64,000 nucleotides of DNA from Paraburkholderia graminis C4D1M (GCF_000172415.1 NZ_ABLD01000004.1:1-64000), one strand, 5' to 3'. Shown: positions 36,784-46,986, counted from the first letter of the stretch. The notes: generated from the letters alone by a model not told the origin. A program made the numbers and translations.

Positions 36784-38906
36784 TCAAACCCAGCCGAATG
36801 CGGCCAGCACCATATCGATCAACTTGATGCCGATGAACGGCACCACGATTCCGCCGAGTCCGTACACGAGCAGATTGCGTCGCAACAGAACGGCCGCGCC
36901 GAGCGCGCGATAGCGCACGCCCTTTAGCGCGAGCGGAATCAGCAGCACGATGATCAGCGCATTGAAAATCACCGCCGACATGATCGCGGACGCGGGCGTC
37001 GCGAGATGCATGACGTTCAGCGCATTGAGCGCCGGGTAGGTGGTCGCGAACGCGGCCGGAATGATCGCGAAGTACTTCGCGAGATCGTTCGCAATCGAGA
37101 ACGTGGTGAGCGAGCCGCGCGTCATCAGCATCTGCTTGCCGATCTCGACAATCTCGATCAGCTTGGTCGGATTCGAATCGAGGTCGACCATGTTGCCCGC
37201 TTCTTTCGCGGCCTGCGTGCCGGTGTTCATCGCGACGGCGACGTCGGCCTGCGCGAGCGCAGGGGCGTCGTTGGTGCCGTCGCCGTCATCGCGACGAGCC
37301 GGCCTTCCGCCTGGTGCGCGCGAATCGTCGCGAGCTTCGCCTCGGGGGTGGCTTCCGCGAGGAAATCGTCGACGCCGGCTTCCGCCGCAATCGCCGCAGC
37401 CGTCAGCCGGTTGTCGCCCGTCACCATCACGGTCTTGATGCCCATTTTGCGCAGCTCGGCAAAGCGCTCCTTGATGCCGCCTTTGACCACGTCCTTCAAC
37501 TCGATCACACCGAGCACGCGCGCGCCCTGCTCGCCTTTCTCCGCGACCACGAGCGGCGTGCTGCCGCGCCGCGCGACTTCGGCCACCGCCTGACTCACTT
37601 CGTTCGGAAAACGGCCACCGTTGGCTTCGACGTAATGCTTGACCGCGTCCGCGGCGCCCTTGCGAATCTCGCGGCGCGACGTGTCCGAAGACGTTCCCTT
37701 CGGCGCAAGATCGACGCCGCTCATCCGTGTTTGCGCGGTGAACGCGAGAAACTCCGCGTGCAGCGAGGCCATATCGCGTTGCCGGATATTGAAGCGCTGC
37801 TTCGCCAGCACGACGATGCTGCGGCCTTCAGGCGTTTCGTCGGCCAGCGACGAAAGCTGCGCCGCGTCCGCGAGCGCTTCTTCGGTCAAACCCGGCGCAG
37901 GAATAAAGAGCGACGCCTGACGGTTGCCGAGCGTGATCGTGCCGGTCTTGTCGAGCAGCAGCACGTCGACGTCGCCGGCCGCTTCGACCGCGCGGCCCGA
38001 GGTCGCGATCACGTTCGCCTGCATCATGCGGCTCATGCCGGCCACGCCGATGGCCGACAACAATCCGCCGATGGTGGTCGGAATCAGGCACACGAGCAGC
38101 GCGACCAATGCGGTAATCGTCACCACATGGCCCGCCGAATTGGTCAGATGCGCGGCTTCCACGGAGAAGATCGAGAACGGCAACAGCGTCGCGGTTGCGA
38201 GCAGCATCACGATCGTCAGCGCGACGAGCAGAATGGTCAGCGCGATTTCGTTCGGCGTCTTCTGACGCTTCGCGCCTTCGACCATTGCGATCATGCGGTC
38301 GAGAAACGCCTCGCCGGGATTCGCGGTGACGCGCACGACGATCCAGTCGGACAGCACGCGCGTGCCGCCCGTCACCGACGAAAAGTCGCCGCCCGACTCG
38401 CGAATCACGGGCGCGGATTCGCCGGTAATCGCGGATTCGTCGACGGATGCGACGCCGTCGACCACTTCGCCGTCGGCGGGAATCACGTCGCCGGTTTCGA
38501 TCAGCACCACGTCGCCGCGGCGCAAGTCCGAGGCCGTGACAATGCGGATCGGCGACTTCGGATGCGGCTCGTTGAGCTTTTTCGCCATCACGTCTTTCTT
38601 CGCGCTGCGAAGCGACGCGGCCTGCGCTTTCGAGCGGCCTTCCGCGAGGGCTTCGGCGAAGTTCGCGAACAGCACCGTGAACCACAGCCACAGCGTGACC
38701 GCGAGAATGAAACCCGCGGGCGCCTCGGCCTGGCCGGCGAGCGCGGCGATCCAGAGAACCGTCGTCAGAATACTGCCCACGTACACGCAGAACATCACCG
38801 GGTTGCGGAATTGCGTGCGCGGCGTGAGCTTCCTGAATGAATCCGCGATCGCCGGGCGCAGCAGCGCCGGGTCGAACATGGACATCGTTGCATTGTGTTC
38901 AGTCAT
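36784..38906 (-). pseudogene. kdpB: potassium-transporting P-type ATPase subunit KdpB, broken by a -1 frameshift
   Basis: The ATP-hydrolysing subunit of KdpFABC, about 708 codons long if repaired. The N-terminal part (38906-37227 frame) keeps the TGES loop ([10 protein letters not shown]), the phosphorylated Asp near residue 317 ([13 protein letters not shown]) and [13 protein letters not shown]. At EGRLVAMT the frame breaks: the hinge motif should read [13 protein letters not shown], but it becomes [11 protein letters not shown]. One missing G near 37284 (ACGGCG for ACGGGCG) restores it. The rest ([19 protein letters not shown] to the end at 36784) is intact in the other frame. No other defect is seen, so either a recent mutation or a sequence error. 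Without repair the Kdp pump is dead. Confidence 0.93.
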
Positions 38907-38941
38907 TGAATCCTCGAATGTCGCGTTGACTCATGGCCGCG

Positions 38942-40747
38942 TCAATGCGCGCCCATCATCATCAGATGTTCGACGCCGGGCCCGAGCGCAAGCGCGGGCA
39001 CGTACGTCAGCGCGCCGACCAGCAGCACCGTGCCGAGCAGCAGCACGACGAAAAGCGGCCCATGCGTCGGCAATGTGCCGCCCGTCACGCCGATGCGCTT
39101 CTTTGCGGCGAGCGAGCCGGCAATCGCGAGCACCGGAACGATCGTGCCGAAGCGGCCGAACCACATCGCGATGGCGGTCAGCCAGTTGTAGAACGGCGTG
39201 CCCACCGTGAGGCCCGCGAACGCGCTGCCGTTGTTGTTCGCCGCCGAGCTGAACGCGTAGAGGATTTCGGAGAAGCCATGCGGGCCCGGATTGGCGATAC
39301 CGGCCTTGCCCGCTTCGCTCAGCACCGCGATCGACGTGCCCACCAGCACGAGCAACGGCGTCAGCAGCACGACGATGGAGACCATCTTCATCTCATACGC
39401 TTCGATCTTCTTGCCGACATACTCGGGCGTGCGGCCGATCATCAAACCCGCGACGAACACCGCGAGCAGCGCGAACACGAGCATGCCGTACAGACCCGAG
39501 CCGACCCCGCCGAAGATGACCTCGCCAAGCTGCATCAACAGCAGCGGATAGAGGCCGCCGATCGGCGTCAACGAGTCGTGCGTGTTCGCCACCGCGCCGC
39601 ACGAAGCCGCCGTCGTCGCAATCGTGAAGATGCCGGATTGCGCGATGCCGAAGCGCGTTTCCTTGCCTTCCGCGTTGCCGCCCGACTGCATCGCGTTCGC
39701 CGACTGATCGACGTGCAACGCGGCAAACGCCGGATTGCCGCTCTGTTCAGCGCCGATTTCGCCGAACACGCAGACGCCGAATGCAATCGTCATCGCGGCG
39801 AGCACCGCGACGCCCTGCTTGCGATCCGCGATCATGCGGCCGAACACCAAAGCGAGCGCCGACGGAATGATCAGGATGGCGAATATTTGCAGGAAGTTCG
39901 ATAACGGCGTCGGGTTTTCATACGGATGCGCCGAGTTGCCGTTGAAGAAACCGCCGCCATTCGTGCCGATCATCTTGATCGCTTCCTGCGACGCAACCGG
40001 GCCCATCGCGATAGTCTGCGTTTTAACCGGCGTGTCGACCGTCAGCGCATTGCCCTTGGCATCCTTCAACGGATTGCCTTGCGCGTCGAGTTTCGGCGCG
40101 GCGTAAGTCGTCGTCTGCAACGTGGGAATGTCTTCGTAACTCTTGAAGTTCTGGATCACGCCCTGGCTCATCAGCAGCGCTGCAAACACGACCGACATCG
40201 GCAGCAGCACGTAAAGCGTCACGCGCGTCAGGTCGACCCAGAAGTTGCCGATGGTTTGCGCGGTATGGCGCGCGAAGCCGCGAATCAGCGCGATCACCAC
40301 CACGATGCCGGTTGCCGCCGACAAGAAGTTCTGCACGGTCAGGCCGAGCATCTGCGTGAGATAACCGACTGTCTGCTCCGGCGTGTAGTCCTGCCAGTTC
40401 GTGTTGGTCACGAAACTGACCGCCGTATTGAACGCACCGTCGACGGTCATCGCGCCAAGCTGCTGCGGATTGCCGGGCAGCCAGCCCTGCACGCGCAACA
40501 GCGCATACAGAAACACGACGCCCAGCACGTTGAACGCGATCACGGCGACCGCGTAATGCTTCCAGCTCATTTCGCTCGACGGATCGACGCCGGCCGCGCG
40601 ATACAACAGGCGCTCGATCGGTCCGCCGACGCGCAGCACGCGCGAACTCCCGTCCATCACGCCGCAGAGATAGCGCGACAGCGGCACGGCCGCAGCGAGC
40701 AGCACGACGATAAAGAGCCCGGCTTGCAGGACATTGCTCGAATTCAT
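38942..40747 (-). CDS. kdpA: potassium-transporting ATPase subunit KdpA
   Basis: The 601-residue channel-like subunit with potassium selectivity, related to Trk/KtrB proteins. Selectivity-filter loops are recognisable as TNTNWQDYTPE, NGGGFFNGNSAHPYENP and later SSAANNNGSAFAGL. About ten hydrophobic segments follow the SRYLCGVMDG start region. Its ATG at 40747 overlaps the kdpF stop (ATGA), and kdpB begins 36 bp after its stop. Length agrees with other KdpA proteins (about 560-600). The whole gene shows no frameshift. Confidence 0.97.
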   Translation of the reverse strand: MNSSNVLQAGLFIVVLLAAAVPLSRYLCGVMDGSSRVLRVGGPIERLLYRAAGVDPSSEMSWKHYAVAVIAFNVLGVVFLYALLRVQGWLPGNPQQLGAMTVDGAFNTAVSFVTNTNWQDYTPEQTVGYLTQMLGLTVQNFLSAATGIVVVIALIRGFARHTAQTIGNFWVDLTRVTLYVLLPMSVVFAALLMSQGVIQNFKSYEDIPTLQTTTYAAPKLDAQGNPLKDAKGNALTVDTPVKTQTIAMGPVASQEAIKMIGTNGGGFFNGNSAHPYENPTPLSNFLQIFAILIIPSALALVFGRMIADRKQGVAVLAAMTIAFGVCVFGEIGAEQSGNPAFAALHVDQSANAMQSGGNAEGKETRFGIAQSGIFTIATTAASCGAVANTHDSLTPIGGLYPLLLMQLGEVIFGGVGSGLYGMLVFALLAVFVAGLMIGRTPEYVGKKIEAYEMKMVSIVVLLTPLLVLVGTSIAVLSEAGKAGIANPGPHGFSEILYAFSSAANNNGSAFAGLTVGTPFYNWLTAIAMWFGRFGTIVPVLAIAGSLAAKKRIGVTGGTLPTHGPLFVVLLLGTVLLVGALTYVPALALGPGVEHLMMMGAH

Positions 40748-40836
40748 TCGATGTCCTCCGCGCGCAACAGCGCATAGACCAGGTACGCGAACAGCAGCGC
40801 GGTCGCCGCACCCGACATCCACAGCATCCAGTTCAT
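40744..40836 (-). CDS. kdpF: K(+)-transporting ATPase small subunit KdpF
   Basis: A 30-residue single-helix protein (MNWMLWMSGAATALLFAYLV and a short charged end, RAEDIE) that packs against KdpA and stabilises the complex. It overlaps kdpA by 4 bp (ATGA) at one end. Its own ATG also overlaps, by 4 bp, the stop of a 36-codon gene upstream. Length and the LLFAYLVYALLRAE helix are typical of KdpF. Confidence 0.88.
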   Translation of the reverse strand: MNWMLWMSGAATALLFAYLVYALLRAEDIE

Positions 40837-40943
40837 GAGCGCGCTCCCTGTCTGCGGGAGAGCAGCAGCTTCTCGCAACCGGCGATCAATGCAAAGGTCA
40901 GCGCGGCAAAGAGCGCGATGGCTCCGACGTACAGCACATCCAT
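40833..40943 (-). CDS. 36-residue membrane miniprotein upstream of kdpF
   Basis: A 36-codon gene reading MDVLYVGAIALFAALTFALI, then AGCEKLLLSRRQGARS. It has one hydrophobic helix, a Cys and a basic end, predicted to sit in the inner membrane. Its ATG at 40943 follows GGAGAACAACA. Its stop overlaps the kdpF ATG (ATGA), so it is coupled to kdpF and kdpA. It is different from KdpF and not part of the canonical kdpFABC. I know such short frames before kdpF in related genomes only as hypothetical proteins. It may assist Kdp assembly, which is inference. Confidence 0.6.
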   Translation of the reverse strand: MDVLYVGAIALFAALTFALIAGCEKLLLSRRQGARS

Positions 40944-41061
40944 TGTTGTTCTCCATTGACGGACTTTGGATAGCCGCAACGATAGGCGCGCGCGCGTAAA
41001 GGCCCGATCAAAGCTTGTACAGGCCGTATAAAAATCGCGTAAACGGAGAGACTCGCAATGC

Positions 41062-41097
41062 AAAAGGGCCGTTCCATCGCGAGATGGAGCGGCCCTT
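41062..41097 (-). terminator. Rho-independent terminator after the quinone reductase gene
   Basis: A 15-bp inverted repeat (41064-41078 with 41083-41097, one mismatch) around GCGA, followed on the minus strand by TTTTGC. It separates the qor gene from the kdp operon. Confidence 0.85.
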
Positions 41098-41130
41098 CCT
41101 GTGAAACGCGAAACTTCGGGAAAACTAAAA

Positions 41131-42105
41131 CTACGGCAGCAGTATCGTCGAACCCGTGGTCTTGCGCGCCTCGAGCTCCGCATGCGCCTGACCGACGTCG
41201 GCAAGCGCGTAGCGCTGGTTGATGTTCGTCTTCACCTTGCCGGAGACCAGCACGTCGAAGAGTTCGGCGGCCATCGCTTCGTAGTCGCTGCGTTTGCCCA
41301 TATACGTGAACAACGTCGGGCGCGTGAAGAACAGCGAGCCGCGTCCGGCGAATTCCGACGAGTCGATCGGCGGCAACGGCCCCGACGCATTGCCGAAGCT
41401 CACGAACATGCCGAGCGGCGCGAGGCAATCGAGCGAGCCGGCAAACGTATCTTTACCGATGGAGTCGTACACCACCGGCACGCCCGCGCCGTTGGTGATC
41501 TCGCGCACGCGCTTCGTGAAGTTTTCGCGCGTATAGACAATCGCGTGGTCACAGCCGTGCGCTCTCGCGATCTCCGCTTTTTCGTCCGAGCCGACCGTGC
41601 CGATCACCGTCGCGCCGAGCGCCTTCGCCCACTGGCACACCAGCAGGCCGACGCCGCCCGCCGCGGCCTGGATCAGGATCGTGTCGCCGGCCTTAACCCG
41701 ATATGTGCGGCGCAGCAGATATTGCGCGGTGAGACCTTGCAGCATCACCGAGGCGGCCTGTTCGTCGCTGACGGCATCCGGCAGTTTGATGACCTGCGCC
41801 GCCGGCAGCACGCGCTCCTGCGCATACGCGCCGGGCGGCCTCGCCACATACGCGACGCGGTCGCCCGTTTTCAGATCGCTCACGTCCGAGCCGAGCGCGA
41901 TCACTTCGCCGGCGGCTTCCATGCCGAGGCCGCCCGGCAACGGCAGCGGGTACAGGCCGGTGCGGAAGTACACGTCGATATAGTTGAGCCCGACCGCCGT
42001 TTGACGAATGCGAATCTCGCCGGGGCCGGGGTCGCCCACTTCGACGTCGACCCATTTCATGACCTCGGGACCGCCGGTTTGATCGAATCGGATTGCCTTG
42101 ACCAT
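41131..42105 (-). CDS. NADPH:quinone oxidoreductase (QorA-like)
   Basis: A 324-residue zinc-free MDR-superfamily enzyme close to E. coli QorA (crystallin-like). The substrate-binding half has TAVGLNYIDVYFRTGLYP, and the nucleotide half has QAAAGGVGLLVCQWAKALG (NADPH-binding AAxGGVG). It likely carries out one-electron reduction of quinones. It is 45% or so different in detail from the enzyme at 479-1495 by eye and is a separate paralogue; I did not align them. ATG 42105 is a typical start. A strong terminator follows; upstream are mgsA and an SDR on the same strand. Confidence 0.9.
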   Translation of the reverse strand: MVKAIRFDQTGGPEVMKWVDVEVGDPGPGEIRIRQTAVGLNYIDVYFRTGLYPLPLPGGLGMEAAGEVIALGSDVSDLKTGDRVAYVARPPGAYAQERVLPAAQVIKLPDAVSDEQAASVMLQGLTAQYLLRRTYRVKAGDTILIQAAAGGVGLLVCQWAKALGATVIGTVGSDEKAEIARAHGCDHAIVYTRENFTKRVREITNGAGVPVVYDSIGKDTFAGSLDCLAPLGMFVSFGNASGPLPPIDSSEFAGRGSLFFTRPTLFTYMGKRSDYEAMAAELFDVLVSGKVKTNINQRYALADVGQAHAELEARKTTGSTILLP

Positions 42106-42206
42106 TCACGTCTCCTTGATGGAATGCCGGCTATTTATGCTGCCGTTGAATGTTGCCGTTGAATGTTGCCAATGAGTGTTTGCCGATCAGCCGCGCGCGT
42201 GCGGCG

Positions 42207-42596
42207 TCAAACCTGCTGCGTGATACGCAGCGTGAGCGCGTCGAGCACCATGCGCGCCGTCGAAATGTTCGTCGCGCACGGAATGTTGTGCACGTCGCAC
42301 GCGCGCACGAGCGCGTTGATGTCCGGCTCGTGCGGTTGCGGCGTCATCGGATCGCGCAGAAAGATCACCATGTCCACGCGCCCTTCCGCGAGTTGCGCGC
42401 CGATCTGCAGGTCGCCGCCGTGCGGGCCCGACAGCATGCGCTCGACCTGCAGCCCATGCGCGTCGCTGATGCGTCCGCCCGTCGTGCCGGTCGCGATGAT
42501 GTCGCAGCGCCGCAGCGTGTCGACGTATTCGCCGGCCAGCGCGACGATGTCGTCCTTCTTGTGATCGTGCGCGATCAGCGCAATGCGGGTGGTCAT
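42207..42596 (-). CDS. mgsA: methylglyoxal synthase
   Basis: Converts dihydroxyacetone phosphate to methylglyoxal and phosphate, bypassing lower glycolysis when phosphate is scarce. The 129 residues hold the phosphate-binding loop GTTGGRIS, catalytic residues in [17 protein letters not shown] (with the GGDxQ motif) and [33 protein letters not shown] is also typical. Length is somewhat below the E. coli enzyme (152) but normal for short forms. The gene lies between a QorA-like reductase and an SDR, all on the minus strand, which could suit aldehyde metabolism; the linkage is not proof. Confidence 0.95.
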   Translation of the reverse strand: MTTRIALIAHDHKKDDIVALAGEYVDTLRRCDIIATGTTGGRISDAHGLQVERMLSGPHGGDLQIGAQLAEGRVDMVIFLRDPMTPQPHEPDINALVRACDVHNIPCATNISTARMVLDALTLRITQQV

Positions 42597-42707
42597 GTCG
42601 TAAGACTCCTGAAACCGTTGTGATTGTCGTTGTTGTGATGCTGCTGGAATTGCTGACTGCTGGGCTGCTTGTCGGGCAGGCGCTGCGAAGAAGACGACTG
42701 CACGCGT

Positions 42708-43487
42708 CTAGAAAGTGCCCGGATACGCGCCGCCGTCGATCAACCAGTTCTGTCCCGTGATGTAGCCCGCATGCACGCTGCACAGGAACGCGCAGGCGCG
42801 GCCGAACTCGTCGCGCGTGCCGAAGCGGCCTGCGGGAATCGCTTTCATGCGCTGCTCGCGCGCCTGATCGACGGAAATGTTTTGCGATTTTGCGGTCGCC
42901 GCCATCGTGACGGCGATGCGATCCGTGTCGAACATGCCCGGCAGCAGGTTGTTGATCGTGACGCCGGTCGGCGCCATCTTGCGCGCGAGGCCCGCGACGA
43001 AACCGGTCAGGCCCGAACGCGCGCCGTTGGAGAGGCCCAGCACGTCGATAGGCGCCTTCACCGCCGAACTCGTGATGTTGACGATGCGCCCGAAGCCGCG
43101 CGCGCTCATCGAGTCGATGGTCGCGCGGATCAGTTCGATCGGCGTCAGCATGTTGCTTTCGAGCGCGCGAATCCAGTCGTCGTGCGTGAAGTTGCGGAAG
43201 TCGCCCGGCGGCGGGCCGCCCGCATTGTTGACGAGAATGTCGGGCTGCGGACAGGCGGCGAGCGCGGCGGCCCGGCCTTCGGGCGTGGTGATGTCGCACG
43301 CGACCGTGTTCACCTGCACGCCGCTTTGCCGGCGAATCTCGTCGGCCGTCGCCTCGAGCGTCTCGGCGGTGCGCGCGACGATCGTCAGGTTGACGCCTTC
43401 GGCGGCGAGCGCTTCCGCGCAGCCGCGCCCCAGGCCCTTGCTCGCCGCGCAAACCAGCGCCGTGCGTCCTGCGATTCCCATGTCCAT
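42708..43487 (-). CDS. SDR family oxidoreductase
   Basis: A 259-residue short-chain dehydrogenase/reductase. The cofactor motif is ALVCAASKGLGRGCAEALA (here A-x3-G-x-G). NNAGGPPPG follows, with the NAG of the family. The active site Ser is in ITSSAVKAPI. The usual YxxxK is replaced by a position reading LGLSNGARSGL, where the Tyr and Lys are not seen. Lack of the canonical Tyr-Lys pair is unusual and may mean an altered reaction or a non-enzymatic role; related Burkholderia proteins show the same. Start at 43487 was taken as first ATG. The next genes downstream are mgsA and qor. Confidence 0.82.
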   Translation of the reverse strand: MDMGIAGRTALVCAASKGLGRGCAEALAAEGVNLTIVARTAETLEATADEIRRQSGVQVNTVACDITTPEGRAAALAACPQPDILVNNAGGPPPGDFRNFTHDDWIRALESNMLTPIELIRATIDSMSARGFGRIVNITSSAVKAPIDVLGLSNGARSGLTGFVAGLARKMAPTGVTINNLLPGMFDTDRIAVTMAATAKSQNISVDQAREQRMKAIPAGRFGTRDEFGRACAFLCSVHAGYITGQNWLIDGGAYPGTF

Positions 43488-43734
43488 GTGTGCGTTCTCC
43501 TCGCTGGCGTCTTGCCGATGGTTGCAAAGTTTCCCCCGATTCTAGAAGAATCGGTGCCAGGCTGCGCCGGCCCGCTGCAATCTTCGGTATCTTCGGGTGG
43601 CACTCTTTCGGTAAACTTGCGCCGTGGCGCGTTCGCCGGTCGTCGCAAGTTGTGTTCGCCGGCCGGGCGAAGCGCCGAACCGATCTCCGAATCGGCCTCG
43701 AATCGATCTCTTACCCGCCGCGTGTGCCCCCGCC

Positions 43735-44385
43735 ATGACTCAGGACAGCCGTTTCCCCAATCTTTTCATCCTCGATCACCCGCTGATCCAGCACAAGCTG
43801 TCGCACATGCGCGACCGGGACACGTCCACGCGCACGTTCCGCGAGCTGCTGCGCGAGATCACGCTCCTGATGGGCTACGAAATCACCCGCAATCTGCCGA
43901 TGACCACGCGCCGCCTGAACACGCCGCTCGTCGAGATCGACGCGCCGGTGATCGCCGGCAAGAAGCTCGCGATCGTGCCGGTGCTGCGCGCGGGCATCGG
44001 CATGTCGGACGGTTTGCTCGAACTGGTGCCGTCGGCGCGCGTCGGCCACATCGGCGTGTATCGGGCCGAGGACCACCGGCCGGTCGAATATCTGGTGCGC
44101 CTGCCCGATCTCGAAGACCGCGTGTTCATTCTGTGCGATCCGATGGTCGCGACCGGCTACTCGGCCGTGCATGCGGTCGACGTGCTCAAGCGCCGCAACG
44201 TGGCCGGCGAGAACATCCTGTTCCTCGCGCTCGTCGCCGCGCCCGAGGGCGTGCAGGTGTTCCAGGACGCGCATCCCGACGTGAAGCTCTTCGTCGCGTC
44301 GCTCGATTCGCATCTGAACGAGCACGCGTACATCGTGCCGGGCTTGGGCGACGCGGGCGACCGGTTGTTCGGCACGAAGAACTGA
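43735..44385 (+). CDS. upp: uracil phosphoribosyltransferase
   Basis: Salvages uracil to UMP using PRPP. The 216-residue protein has the PRPP loop [18 protein letters not shown], the uracil-binding end [17 protein letters not shown] and the flexible flap upstream. [20 protein letters not shown] at the start is the family's dimer hand. The ATG at 43735 matches homologues; the frame is open for another 37 codons upstream but this is not conserved. It is transcribed divergently from the SDR gene at 42708-43487 and needs its own promoter within the preceding 247 bp. Confidence 0.97.
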   Translation: MTQDSRFPNLFILDHPLIQHKLSHMRDRDTSTRTFRELLREITLLMGYEITRNLPMTTRRLNTPLVEIDAPVIAGKKLAIVPVLRAGIGMSDGLLELVPSARVGHIGVYRAEDHRPVEYLVRLPDLEDRVFILCDPMVATGYSAVHAVDVLKRRNVAGENILFLALVAAPEGVQVFQDAHPDVKLFVASLDSHLNEHAYIVPGLGDAGDRLFGTKN

Positions 44386-44721
44386 GCGTTGTCGAAAAGC
44401 CGGTGTGCGGCGCCTGGTTCGCGCCGCGCACGCATACTTTTCCCGCAATGTCGGGCAATCTCAGGCCACGCCCGCCTCTGCCGCACCCCCGCGGCGTGAT
44501 AAAATTCGAATCCACTCGAAGCACGGCCTCGCGCGCAGCGCGAGGCGCGGCGGGCATTCCGGTGCGCCATGCAGCGCAGGCAATCAGCCAGGACCGGCGG
44601 CGCGCAGCCGGGCAGAACGGCCGGCACGAATTTGACATCGAGGCGCCTTGACGAGCGCCTGAAAAATCGCAACGACAATTGCACACTGCGCGCCCCGCTG
44701 GCGCGCGCGACGGAGAAAGGT
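44386..44721. other. intergenic region upp / yebC
   Basis: 336 bp with no gene I can support. It contains an extended -10 promoter candidate near 44497-44505 and otherwise GC-rich sequence. No clear upp terminator was found. Confidence 0.4.
44497..44505 (+). promoter_or_regulatory. extended -10 promoter candidate for yebC
   Basis: TGATAAAAT matches the extended -10 pattern TGnTAtAAT. It lies 217 bp before the yebC ATG in otherwise GC-rich DNA. No -35 element is obvious, which extended -10 promoters can do without. Confidence 0.4.
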
Positions 44722-45450
44722 ATGGCGGGTCATTCGAAATGGGCCAACATCAAGCATAAGAAAGCAGCGGCCGATGCCAAGCGCGGCAAGGTCTGGACGC
44801 GGCTCATCAAGGAAATTCAGGTCGCGGCGCGCATGGGCGGCGGCGACATCGACTCGAATCCGCGTCTGCGGCTCGCCGTCGAAAAGGCGTACGACGCCAA
44901 CATGCCGAAAGACAACGTCAACCGCGCGATCCAGCGCGGCGTGGGCGGCGTCGACGGTGCGAACTACGAAGAAATCCGCTACGAAGGCTACGGCATCGGC
45001 GGTGCGGCGGTGATCGTCGACACCATGACCGACAACCGCACGCGCACGGTCGCGGAAGTGCGTCACGCGTTCTCGAAGAACGGCGGCAACATGGGCACTG
45101 ACGGCTCGGTGTCGTTCATGTTCGACCACGTCGGCCAGTTCCTGTTTGCGCCGGGCACGCCCGAAGACAAGCTGATGGAAGCGGCGCTCGAAGCCGGCGC
45201 CGACGACGTGGTGACGAACGAGGACGGCAGCATCGAAGTGGTCTGCCCGCCGAACGATTTCCCGAAGGTGAAGACTGCGCTCGAAGCCGCGGGCTTCAAG
45301 GCCGAAGTGGCCGAGGTCACGATGAAACCTCAGACGGAGGTCGAGTTCACCGGCGACGACGCCGTGAAAATGCAGAAGCTGCTCGACGCGCTGGAAAATC
45401 TGGACGACGTGCAGGAAGTCTATACAAACGCCGCGATCGCCGACGAATGA
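44722..45450 (+). CDS. YebC/PmpR family DNA-binding transcriptional regulator
   Basis: A 242-residue TACO1-family protein. The N-terminus [20 protein letters not shown] is diagnostic; [11 protein letters not shown] and [13 protein letters not shown] mark the central domain; the C-terminal domain ends [18 protein letters not shown]. Family members have been reported as DNA-binding regulators (PmpR, quorum sensing) and as factors helping ribosomes through difficult sequences such as prolines. Which applies here cannot be told. The ATG at 44722 follows GAGAAAGGT. It is followed by a terminator before purD. Confidence 0.95.
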   Translation: MAGHSKWANIKHKKAAADAKRGKVWTRLIKEIQVAARMGGGDIDSNPRLRLAVEKAYDANMPKDNVNRAIQRGVGGVDGANYEEIRYEGYGIGGAAVIVDTMTDNRTRTVAEVRHAFSKNGGNMGTDGSVSFMFDHVGQFLFAPGTPEDKLMEAALEAGADDVVTNEDGSIEVVCPPNDFPKVKTALEAAGFKAEVAEVTMKPQTEVEFTGDDAVKMQKLLDALENLDDVQEVYTNAAIADE

Positions 45451-45628
45451 AGCCGCTGGCCGGGCAAGCCGCCTTTGTGCGCATGCCGCCGGCCGGTTTC
45501 AACGTTGCTGCTGAACGGGCCTGGCCGGGACGGCGCTGAGGCGTCCTGTCGCGCTGCCCTCGTCCGGGTTCGCCATGCGTTGCGCCGCCACAACCGGCTG
45601 CGAACATGGCGGAACTCACTGTTATTGC

Positions 45629-45670
45629 ACGGCTCGCCGCCGCACAGGGCGGCCGCCGTTTTTGGTTTTT
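45629..45670 (+). terminator. Rho-independent terminator after yebC
   Basis: ACGGC-x-CGCCGCC (45629-45641) can pair with GGCGGCC-GCCGT (45648-45659), with one bulge, followed by TTTTTGGTTTTT. It ends 18 bp before the purD ATG. Confidence 0.6.
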
Positions 45671-45687
45671 AAGTCTCGGGGATTCAC

Positions 45688-46986
45688 ATGAAGTTACTCG
45701 TCGTCGGTTCCGGCGGTCGCGAACATGCGCTCGCATGGAAGCTCGCGCAATCGCCGCGGGTCCAGCTCGTCTACGTGGCTCCTGGCAACGGCGGCACCGC
45801 CCAGGACGAGCGCCTGCGCAACGTCGACATCACCGAGCCGGCTGCGCTCGCCGATTTCGTCGAGAAGGAACAGATCGCCTTCACGCTGGTCGGGCCGGAA
45901 GCGCCGCTCGCCGCGGGCATCGTCAATCTGTTCCGCTCGCGCGGTCTGAAGATTTTCGGACCGACGAAGGAAGCGGCGCAGCTCGAAAGCTCCAAAGACT
46001 TCGCGAAGGCATTCATGAAACGCCACGCGATTCCGACGGCCGAGTACGAAACGTTCGCCGATGTCGCCGCCGCGCACGCGTATCTCGATGCGAAGGGCGC
46101 GCCGATCGTCATCAAGGCCGACGGCCTGGCTGCCGGCAAGGGCGTGGTCGTCGCGCAGACGCTGGAAGAAGCGCATGCCGCCGTCGACATGATGCTGTCG
46201 GACAACAAGCTCGGCGACGCCGGCGCGCGCGTCGTGATCGAAGAGTTTCTGGCGGGCGAGGAAGCGAGCTTCATCGTGATGGTCGACGGCAAGCATGTGC
46301 TGCCGCTTGCGTCGAGCCAGGACCACAAGCGTCTGCTCGACGGCGATCAGGGTCCGAACACCGGCGGCATGGGCGCGTACTCGCCCGCGCCTATCGTCAC
46401 GCCGCAACTGCACGCGCGCGTGATGCGCGAAATCATCCTGCCGACAGTGCGCGGCATGGAGAAGGAAGGCATCCGCTACACGGGTTTCCTGTACGCCGGT
46501 CTGATGATCGACGCGCAAGGCAATCCGAAGACGCTCGAGTTCAACTGCCGCATGGGCGACCCGGAAACGCAGCCGATCATGGCGCGTCTGAAGGGCGACT
46601 ATTCGAAGGTGGTCGAGCAGGCGATTGCCGGCACGCTCGATACGGTCGAACTGGAGTGGGACCGCCGCACCGCGCTCGGCGTGGTGCTCGCCGCGTACAA
46701 CTATCCGGACACGCCGCGCAAGGGCGACCGCATCAACGACATTCCGGCGGAAACGGCGGATTCGGTCACCTTCCATGCGGGCACGACTTACGCGGACGGC
46801 AAGCTGGTCACGTCGGGCGGCCGTGTGCTGTGCGTGGTGGGTCTGGCCGATTCGGTGCGCAGCGCGCAGTCGGTCGCGTACGAAACGATCAACCAGATTT
46901 CGTTCGACGGCATGCAGTACCGGCGCGACATCGGCTATCGCGCATTGAACCGCAAGCACGACGCCAGGACCGAAGGCAAGCACTGA
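45688..46986 (+). CDS. purD: phosphoribosylamine-glycine ligase (GAR synthetase)
   Basis: Second step of purine synthesis: joins 5-phosphoribosylamine and glycine using ATP. The 432-residue ATP-grasp enzyme begins [19 protein letters not shown] with the GGREHAL motif. It has the ATP-grasp loop [18 protein letters not shown] (near 145) and [32 protein letters not shown] gives Mg-binding residues. The end, [11 protein letters not shown], is typical. Start ATG 45688 is the family standard. It precedes hemF by 194 bp on the same strand. Confidence 0.97.
   Translation: MKLLVVGSGGREHALAWKLAQSPRVQLVYVAPGNGGTAQDERLRNVDITEPAALADFVEKEQIAFTLVGPEAPLAAGIVNLFRSRGLKIFGPTKEAAQLESSKDFAKAFMKRHAIPTAEYETFADVAAAHAYLDAKGAPIVIKADGLAAGKGVVVAQTLEEAHAAVDMMLSDNKLGDAGARVVIEEFLAGEEASFIVMVDGKHVLPLASSQDHKRLLDGDQGPNTGGMGAYSPAPIVTPQLHARVMREIILPTVRGMEKEGIRYTGFLYAGLMIDAQGNPKTLEFNCRMGDPETQPIMARLKGDYSKVVEQAIAGTLDTVELEWDRRTALGVVLAAYNYPDTPRKGDRINDIPAETADSVTFHAGTTYADGKLVTSGGRVLCVVGLADSVRSAQSVAYETINQISFDGMQYRRDIGYRALNRKHDARTEGKH

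Noticed and set aside
36784..37230. A separate short gene starting [12 protein letters not shown] after the kdpB break
   Set aside because: It is the displaced C-terminal part of KdpB; no independent ribosome-binding site or function expected.
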